This document shows positions 60,104 to 64,000 of a stretch of DNA of 64,000 bases, piece by piece. The stretch is from Sympetrum striolatum (lineage: Eukaryota > Arthropoda > Insecta > Odonata > Libellulidae), in contig OX388343.1 in assembly GCA_947579665.1 (NCBI GenBank), positions 101,313,657-101,377,656 on the forward strand. The letters are read 5' to 3'. Both the position numbers and the translations under genes were made by a program. A model generated the notes under the pieces. The model saw only the letters and a program-made list of their open reading frames with translations. It was not told the origin of the DNA and searched no databases. The first letter of the stretch is position 1, and each line of letters begins with the position of its first letter.

Positions 60104-61579
60104 ATTTCGATGCTTTTTCTGATCATATCTTGGCAAAATTACGAAAACTAAGGCAAAATAGAGGGAAGAGATTGAGATTTCAGTAAAATTCTTCGTTTTC
60201 GATGCTTATTTCGATCATATCTTGGCAAAATCACCAAAAAAATAAGGCAAAATTGAGGAAAAAAGTTTAAATTTTTGCGAAAATATCCGTTTACGATGCT
60301 TTTTTCGATCATATCTTGGCAAAATCTCGAAAACAAAGAAAAATAGAGGAAAACTATTGAAACTTATGTGAATTTATCCGTTTTCGAAGCTTTTTTTGAT
60401 CATATCTTTTCAAAATAACGAAAACTAAGGAAAAATAAAGGAAAAAGATTGGAATTTCGGTGAAATTATCCGTTTTCGATGCTTTTCTCGATTATATCTT
60501 GGCAAAATTACGAAAACTAAGGCAAAATAGAGGGAAGAGATTGAGATTTCAGTAAAATTCTTCGTTTTCGATGCTTATTTCGAACATATCTTGGCAAAAT
60601 CACCAAAAAAATAAGGCAAAATTGAGGAAAAAAGTTTAAATTTTTGCGAAAATATCCGTTTACGATGCTTTTTTCGATCATATCTTGGCAAAATCTCGAA
60701 AACAAAGAAAAATAGAGGAAAACTATTGAAACTTATGTGAATTTATCCGTTTTCGAAGCTTTTTTTGATCATATCTTTTCAAAATAACGAAAACTAAGGA
60801 AAAATAAAGGAAAAAGATTGGAATTTCGGTGAAATTATCCGTTTTCGATGCTTTTCTCGATTATATCTTGGCAAAATTACGAAAACTAAGGCAAAATAGA
60901 GGGAAGAGATTGAAATTTCAGTAAAATTCTTCGTTTTCGATGCTTACTTCGATCATATCTTGGCAAAATCACCAAAAAAATAAGGCAAAATTGAGGAAAA
61001 AAGTTTAAATTTTTGTGAAAATATCCGTTTACGATGCTTTTTTCGATCATATCTTGCCAAAATCACGAAAACTAAGAAAAATAGAGGAAAACTATTGAAA
61101 CTTATGTGAATTTATCCGTTTTCGATGCTTTTTTTGATCATATCTTTTCAAAATAACGAAAACTAAGGAAAAATAAAGGAAAAAGATTGCAATTTCGGTG
61201 AAATTATCCGTTTTCGATGCTTTTCTCGATTATATCTTGGCAAAATTACGAAAACTAAGGCAAAATAGAGGGAAGAGATTGAAATTTCAGTAAAATTCTT
61301 CGTTTTCGATGCTTACTTCGATCATATCTTGGCAAAATCACCAAAAAAATAAGGCAAAATTGAGGAAAAAAGTTTAAATTTTTGTGAAAATATCCGTTTA
61401 CGATGCTTTTTTCGATCATATCTTGCCAAAATCACGAAAACTAAGAAAAATAGAGGAAAACTATTGAAACTCATGTGAATTTATCCGTTTTCGATGCTTT
61501 TTTTGATCATATCTTTTCAAAATAACGAAAACTAAGGAAAAATAAAGGAAAAAGATTGCAATTTCGGTGAAATTATCCG
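60104..61579 (+). repeat. 369-bp tetramer array of 92-mers (four copies)
   Basis: Copies start at 60,104, 60,473, 60,842 and 61,211, exactly 369 bp apart. A further partial copy starts at 61,580. Each copy has four monomers spaced about 92, 94, 91 and 92 bp. Copies 1 and 2 share gattgagatttcag and tttttgcgaaaat. Copies 3 and 4 share gcttacttcgatc and cttgccaaaatcacg. Neighbours are the most alike, which points to recent local duplication. Confidence 0.9.
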
Positions 61580-62093
61580 TTTTCGATGCTTTTCTCGATT
61601 ATATCTTGGCAAAATTACGAAAACTAAGGCAAAATAGAGGGAAAAGATTGAAATTTCAGTAAAATTCTTCGTTTTCGATGCTTTTTTCGATCATATCATG
61701 AAAATATCATTAAAAATTTAGACAAAATAGACGAAAAAAGATTGATTTTTATGTGAAATTAACCGTTTTCGATGCTTTTTGCGATCATGTAAAAGCAAAA
61801 TCACGAATAGTAAGGTAAAATAGACGAAAAAAGATTGAAATATATGTGAAAATATCCGTTTTCAATGCTATTTGTGATCATATCTTGGCAAAATCATGAC
61901 AATGACAAAATCACGAAAACTAAGGAAAAATAGAGGAGAAAGATTGAAGATTCGCTGAAATAATCCGTTTTCGATACTTATTTTTCGATCATATCTTGGC
62001 AAAATCACCAAAAAATCAAGGCAAAATTGAGGAAAAAAGTTTAATTTTTTGTGAAAATATCCGTTTACGATGCTTTTTTCGATCATGTTGAAG

Positions 62094-64000
62094 CAAAATC
62101 ACGAAAACTAAGGAAAAATATAGGAATAGGATTGAAATTACGGTAAAATTATTCGTTTTTGATGTTTTTCTTGATCATATCTTGGAAAAATCAAGAAAAT
62201 TAACGAAAAATAGTATAGAAAAGATTGAAATTTCTGTGAAAATATCCGTTTTCCATGATTTTTTCGATCATATCCTGGCAAAATCACGAAAACTAAGGCA
62301 AACTAGAGGAAAAAGTTTCAAATTTCGCTGAAATTATCCGTTTTCGATGCTTATTTCGATCATATCATGGAAAAATCACTAAAAATGAAGACAAAATAGA
62401 CGAAAAAAGATTGATTTTTATGTGAAATTAACCGTTTTCGATGCTTTTTTCGATCATGTAAAAGCAAAATCACGAATATTAAGGCAAAATAGACGAAAAA
62501 GATTGAAATTGAGGTGAAATTTTCCGTTTTCGATGCATTTTTCGATCATGTCAAGGCAAAACACGAAAAGTAAGGTAACCTATACAAAAAAGGAATGAAA
62601 TTTCGATGAAATTATATTTTACGATGATTCTTGGTTCATATCTTTGCAAAATCCCGAAAAGTAGAGCAAAGTAGACGAAAAAATATTGATTCTTCAGTGA
62701 AGACTCCGGGAAGCGCGACCTGGAGGTCGACTCTGTGTGGTCGATTTGATTTTGATTGTGAGGAAATTTCGGTAAAATAATTTATTTTCGATGCTTTTTT
62801 TGATACATTTGCAAAGTCACGAAAAGTAAGGCAAAAGAGACGAAAAATAATTGAAATTTCGGTAAAATTATTCAATTTCGATGCATTTTTTGATCATATC
62901 TTGGAAAATTACGAAAACTAAGGCAAAATAGATGGAAAAGATTGAAATTTCAGTACAATTCTTCGTTTTCGATGCTTTTTTCGATCATATCATGGATGAA
63001 TCACTAAAAATTAAGACAAAATAGACGAAAAAAGATTGATTTTTATGTGAAATTAACCGTTTTCGATGCTTTTTTCGATCATGTAAAAGCAAAATCACGA
63101 ATAGTAAGGTAAAATAGACGAAAAAAGATTGAGATATCTGTGAAAATATCCGTTTTCAATTCTATTTGCGATCATATCTTGAAAAGTCTGGAAGACTTTG
63201 GCATATTAGAGGAAAAAGTAAGAAATTTCAATTAAATTTTCTTTTATTGATGCTTGTTTCGATCATATCTAGGCAAATTCAGGAAAACTAAGGAAAAATA
63301 GAGGAAAAAGATTGAAAATTCGCTGAAAAAATCCGTTTTCGATACTTCTTTCGATCATATCTTGGCAAAATCACCAAAAAATTAAGGCAAAATTGAGGAA
63401 AAAAGTTTAAATTTTTTTGTGAAAATATCCGTTTGCAATGCTTTTTTCGATCATATCTTGGCAAAATCACGAAAACTAAGGAAAAATATAGGAAAAGGAT
63501 TGAAATTACGGTGAAATTATTCGTTTTTGATGTTTTTCTTGATCATATCTTGGAAAAATCAAGAAAATTAACGAAAAATAGTATAGAAAAGATTGAAATT
63601 TCTGTGAAAATATCCGTTTTCCATGATTTTTTCGATCATATCCTGGAAATATCACTAAAAATGAAGACAAAATAGACGAAAAAAGATTGATTTTTATGTG
63701 AAATTAACCGTTTTCGATCATGTAAAACCAAAATCACGAATAGTAAGTTAAAATAGACGAAAAAAGATTGAAATATCTGTGAAAATATCCGTTTTCAATG
63801 CTATTTGCGATCACATCTTGGCAAAATCTTTAAAACTATGGAATATTAGAGAAAAAAGTATGAAATTTCAATGAAATTTTCTTTTATTGATGCTTTTTTC
63901 GATCATATCTTGGCAAAATCACGAAAACCAAGGAAAAATAGACGAGAAAGATTGAAAATTCGCTGAAATAATCCGTTTTCGATACTTCTTTCGATCATGT
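62094..64000 (+). repeat. Segmental duplicate, downstream copy (cut by window end)
   Basis: Copy of 56,567-58,473, running off the window. It includes the internal C-like element at 62702. Since the copy is still matching at base 64,000, the true duplicated length is unknown. Confidence 0.85.
62702..62788 (+). repeat. Orphan C-like element in U22
   Basis: Identical to the copy at 57175 where compared, at the 5,527-bp offset of the segmental duplication. Confidence 0.85.

Larger units (their letters stand above)
59049..64000 (+). repeat. Satellite unit U22, incomplete (at least 4,952 bp)
   Basis: Block A 59049-59587, block B 59588-59930, junction C 59931-60017, AT block D from 60018 to the window end (at least 3,983 bp) with an internal C-like element at 62702. 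No E element is reached. The end of B resembles type b of region I (gaggtacacttcgggaggtc), with an odd segment, ggagaccctccgggactcgg, before C. Block A lacks the usual right-hand run of gaggtcattgaccc. Block D contains a 369-bp tetramer array and a copy of the U21 interior. Confidence 0.88.

Noticed and set aside
1..64000. CRISPR array, because of regular short repeats
   Set aside because: Repeats are contiguous 14-mers with no unique spacers and no cas genes, in a eukaryotic-type satellite.
1..64000. Ribosomal DNA intergenic spacer, which also has nested subrepeats
   Set aside because: No 18S, 5.8S, 28S or 5S sequence appears in 22 consecutive units, and unit order is not interrupted.
1..64000. 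Telomeric or known centromeric satellites (TTAGGG/TTTAGGG type, alpha satellite, CENP-B box)
   Set aside because: None of these motifs recurs, and neither monomer matches a family I recognise.

Overview
This window is non-coding eukaryotic satellite DNA from end to end. I find no credible protein gene, no tRNA or rRNA, no CRISPR array and no recognisable transposon in 64 kb. It holds 21 complete head-to-tail units and the start of a 22nd, all in the same orientation. Unit lengths run from 1,847 to 4,091 bp, and the array continues past both ends of the window. The host cannot be named from the sequence. A 64-kb gene-free, multi-level tandem array fits pericentromeric, centromeric, subtelomeric or B-chromosome heterochromatin of a eukaryote with large satellite arrays. 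CpG is well retained, even in the AT-rich part, which argues mildly against a heavily CpG-methylated genome unless the array was homogenised recently.

Each unit is a compound satellite built from two unrelated tandem families. Block A is a GC-rich array of 14-mers of the type GAGGTCGATGACCC. Block B is an array of related 14-mers of the type GAGGTCGACTCCGG, and it begins at a fixed cue, gatgacctgtaggtcg. Junction C is about 87 bp, begins gactccgggaagcgcg and leads out of the 14-mers. Block D is an AT-rich array of roughly 92-bp monomers, about one-third G+C. Element E is 139-140 bp in every complete unit. Its left part looks like a strongly diverged terminal 92-mer, followed by about 40 bp of non-tandem sequence, and its right part already consists of diverged 14-mers of the next A block. 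Units are numbered U1-U22, starting at the atccgatgtg that follows each E element.

Layout: 1-19,474 (U1-U6) alternates two long unit types, a (D block 2,122 bp) and b (D block 1,563 bp), with one a/b chimera (U4). 19,475-21,806 (U7) is a short unit with an expanded 28-bp dimer. 21,807-54,957 (U8-U20) is organised in super-repeats: U8-U11 (10.4 kb) and U12-U15 (11.05 kb) match unit for unit, and U16-U20 (11.7 kb) is a rearranged third copy. 54,958-64,000 (U21-U22) starts a fourth copy, then returns to sequence resembling U1-U6 and has very long D blocks. A 1.9-kb segment at the window end repeats one 5,527 bp upstream.

Nested periods visible by reading are 14, 28, 42, about 92, 369, about 998, about 2,131, 2.0-3.5 kb and 10-11.7 kb. 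D blocks of one type keep identical length, while A+B blocks differ mostly by multiples of 14 bp, so the two families change copy number at different rates. The observations most worth following are: dozens of perfect inverted-repeat-1 motifs of the nuclear-receptor (ecdysone/FXR) type in block A; phased A-tracts in the 92-mer; a 297-bp deletion sealed with 13 nt of foreign filler; and several units that are visible unequal-exchange chimeras.
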